DNA of 33,650 nt from Rhodanobacteraceae bacterium (GTDB lineage: Bacteria > Acidobacteriota > Terriglobia > Terriglobales > Acidobacteriaceae), in NCBI GenBank assembly GCA_903970285.1, contig CAJCHN010000011.1:1-33650 (forward strand). Direction: 5' to 3'. Every line of letters begins with the position of its first letter. Within the stretch, counting starts at the first letter, position 1. Shown here in pieces: positions 32,144-33,650 of the stretch. The translations under genes were made by a program, and so were the position numbers. The notes beneath the pieces are model-generated. The model saw only the letters and a program-made list of their open reading frames with translations. It had not been told where the DNA came from and did no database searches.

Positions 32144-33160
32144 CTAAGAGCATGTCTCCCGGTGCTGTGGCCCTGACCACTCTTGCGAGTGCCGCTTTCT
32201 GCGCCGTAAAGCGGCGTCCAGACCCTTGGATTCGGATTGACACCCACAGGAGAAATGCTCGATCCCATATTTCCCACCTAAGAACTTCCGCAGGCCGAGC
32301 GGCACAACCGCCGCAACCTCCTGCCAGGTCACCAGTTGGAGCCGCGACTGCAGCCCGAAGCTCCTCACCGCGCCGATCACGGCATGCCAGTCTTCCACCA
32401 GGTCTGGCCGCCGCGCGTCGCACAACACGCCGAACCGGCCGCCCATGGCATACGCCGCCAGCACTCCGCGAAGGAGCTGGTACGAACGGACTCCGCGCCG
32501 CGTCATATGCAGCCGGTCCGGCTCGAAGACCTCCTCAAAGTCGCGATACCGGGCTAACAGCCGCAACGTTCCGAACTGGAAGTCCGCCTCGGTCAGCTTC
32601 GCCTCCACGAGCAGGTCGCCTACCCGCATATCGATCTCACTGCGATCGACCAGACCGCGCAGCAGTGGCGTGCGCGCCCGCACCCCGAACTCCACCGGCG
32701 CATCGGCCGTCACCCCCAACAATGCCCGCAGTCCGGCCGTCCAGACGCGCGGATAACAGAAGACATTCATCAGCAGGGCATCGGAGCTGGTCGCCGCGTC
32801 CAGCTCGCGCCATTCTCTGACCTGCTCGTCCGGGCCGGCGGGACGCGCCTGTCGCTTCGCCGTGTGGACCTTGGCCAGCCGCCGCGCCCACTCTGGCCGC
32901 GCCAGAATTCTGCGGTAAGACGCTTCGATGAAGTTTCCGTGGGTTCCGCCTGCCGGTCCAGGCGCCGTTTGCGGAGCGAAGATGACGGCCGATCCGCGAG
33001 TCACCTCATGCGCCATACCGCGCGAACGCTCCAGGTTGAGCCGGGTCACCTCCGACCTAAGACCACTGGCAAAGCGTCTTCCCGGCCGTACTGGCGGTTC
33101 CACTTCAACCTCGCGCATCTCTTCTTCGGACCAGACGACAGCCCGCTTAGTGGAAGTCAT
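32144..33160 (-). CDS. PD-(D/E)xK nuclease-like protein coupled to dnaE2
   Basis: A 338-residue soluble protein that I cannot assign with certainty. Residues 175-190 (SEIDMRVGDLLVEAKLTE) fit a PD-(D/E)xK nuclease core, with Asp177 and Glu186-x-Lys188. TSSDALLMNVFCYP (124-137) recalls the SSQAL..N.F.P stretch that I remember from the PGN_0703 type of putative restriction endonucleases. Start: ATG at 33160, with GGAGG nine bases upstream; it overlaps the dnaE2 end by 14 bases, so translation is probably coupled. A longer frame to 33190 is open. The last 35 residues are Cys/Arg/Lys-rich and coincide with a GCCGCTTT/AAAGCGGC hairpin. No methylase or other restriction gene is nearby, so a repair or processing nuclease is as likely as restriction. 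Confidence 0.72.
   Translation of the reverse strand: MTSTKRAVVWSEEEMREVEVEPPVRPGRRFASGLRSEVTRLNLERSRGMAHEVTRGSAVIFAPQTAPGPAGGTHGNFIEASYRRILARPEWARRLAKVHTAKRQARPAGPDEQVREWRELDAATSSDALLMNVFCYPRVWTAGLRALLGVTADAPVEFGVRARTPLLRGLVDRSEIDMRVGDLLVEAKLTEADFQFGTLRLLARYRDFEEVFEPDRLHMTRRGVRSYQLLRGVLAAYAMGGRFGVLCDARRPDLVEDWHAVIGAVRSFGLQSRLQLVTWQEVAAVVPLGLRKFLGGKYGIEHFSCGCQSESKGLDAALRRRKRHSQEWSGPQHRETCS
32191..32215. other. Perfect 8-bp hairpin near the end of the nuclease-like gene
   Basis: GCCGCTTT (32191-32198) and AAAGCGGC (32208-32215) enclose a nine-base loop. It lies inside the 3' coding end of the minus-strand gene, 73 bases past the convergent alginate lyase stop. No T-run follows. It could slow transcription from either side. 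Confidence 0.4.
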
Positions 33161-33650
33161 GCGATCGCACCTCCACTCCGCCCATTTCAAAGATCTCGAG
33201 CGAATCCGCCTTCACATGGACGACGTTATCCTCGTTCTGCAGCTTGCCTTCGACCAGCAGAAACCGTCCCCGCGTGACCGCGACCCGCTCCCGCTCATAC
33301 AAATCCGGGTGCACGATGACGTTTGCAATCCCGGTCTCATCCTCCATGGAGAGGAAGACGAAACCCATCGCCGTGCCCGGCCGCTGCCGCGCAATGACAC
33401 ATCCGGCCGCGCGCACAAAGCTGCCATTGCGGCTTTCACGCAGTTCCTCCGCCGTCTTCACCCTCATGCGCCGAAGCCGCTCACGGTGGAACGCCATGGG
33501 ATGCGGGCCAACCGTCAGGCCGCTCCCGGCATAATCCGCCACCAGGCGCTCCGGCGTCTGCATCATGCGCAGGACGCCGCTGGACGGCGGTGCAGCCGAG
33601 GCCTCGCGCAGCAACGGTCCGACTTCGCGGCATGCTTCTTCCACCTGCCA
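33147..33650 (-). CDS. dnaE2: Error-prone DNA polymerase DnaE2, C-terminal part
   Basis: The last 167 residues of the C-family polymerase alpha subunit DnaE2; the 5' part lies beyond the window. The OB-fold region is diagnostic: AGCVIARQRPGTAMGFVFLSMEDETGIANVIV, then GRFLLVEGKLQNEDNVVHVKADSLE and the family C-terminus RSHDFH. DnaE2 works with ImuA/ImuB in SOS-induced translesion synthesis; those genes, if present, would lie outside to the right. The stop overlaps the start of the nuclease-like gene by 14 bases. Confidence 0.93.
   Translation of the reverse strand, partial: WQVEEACREVGPLLREASAAPPSSGVLRMMQTPERLVADYAGSGLTVGPHPMAFHRERLRRMRVKTAEELRESRNGSFVRAAGCVIARQRPGTAMGFVFLSMEDETGIANVIVHPDLYERERVAVTRGRFLLVEGKLQNEDNVVHVKADSLEIFEMGGVEVRSHDFH

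Noticed and set aside
1..33650. tRNA, rRNA, CRISPR, insertion sequence or prophage content
   Set aside because: No cloverleaf, rRNA-like block, regular spacer array, transposase, integrase or phage structural gene was found by reading both strands.

Overview
The window is about 33.65 kb of GC-rich, gene-dense chromosomal DNA with very short intergenic gaps. The gene content (gap/pgk/tpiA cluster, murQ and murA, LolA, RlmN, a DUF4142 protein, a TPM protein, GlgX, an error-prone DnaE2), the frequent TTG/GTG starts and the protein sequences together suggest a Gram-negative Acidobacteriota of the Terriglobia/Acidobacteriaceae type. That placement is inferred from protein similarity recalled from memory, not from a search. 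I see no rRNA, tRNA, CRISPR array, transposase, phage gene or attachment site.

Left part (1-5530): ribA (+) sits behind a hairpin-rich leader that carries one copy of a dispersed repeat. It converges on a tightly overlapped minus-strand operon encoding an osmoprotectant-type ABC importer (ATPase, permease, binding lipoprotein) and a DinB-fold protein. All three transporter genes appear to start with TTG. Upstream of them on the same strand is a P-loop polynucleotide-kinase-like protein with long disordered tails, followed by about 460 bp without a gene.

Central metabolism and envelope part (5530-16970): gap, a Rid-family gene, pgk and tpiA form a lower-glycolysis cluster. Convergent to it is lepB (signal peptidase I). 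The divergent neighbour of lepB is murQ, followed by murA (peptidoglycan recycling and synthesis). A minus-strand group then holds an M16 protease, a type IV pilin-like protein and LolA. rlmN (23S rRNA/tRNA m2A methyltransferase) diverges from the M16 gene.

Middle (16965-25360): minus-strand genes for a secreted TPM-domain protein and a DUF4142 protein, divergent oligopeptidase B (+), then a minus-strand series Sco/CusF fusion lipoprotein - small membrane protein - ABC exporter, broken by a five-copy 16-bp tandem repeat. A major facilitator gene diverges from the Sco gene with only 6 bp between start codons.

Right part (25573-33650): GtrA-like flippase subunit, gmhA, glgX, ribosomal protein S1 (apparently leaderless, with a split sixth S1 domain), a PL5-type alginate lyase whose signal peptide seems to lie in another frame, and on the minus strand the 3' end of dnaE2 overlapping an unrecognised PD-(D/E)xK nuclease-like gene.

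The best candidates for something little described are the nuclease-like gene translationally coupled to the mutagenic polymerase dnaE2, the kinase with long disordered tails, and several local sequence oddities: TpiA Gln77, the Rid protein without its catalytic Arg, and the leaderless rpsA.
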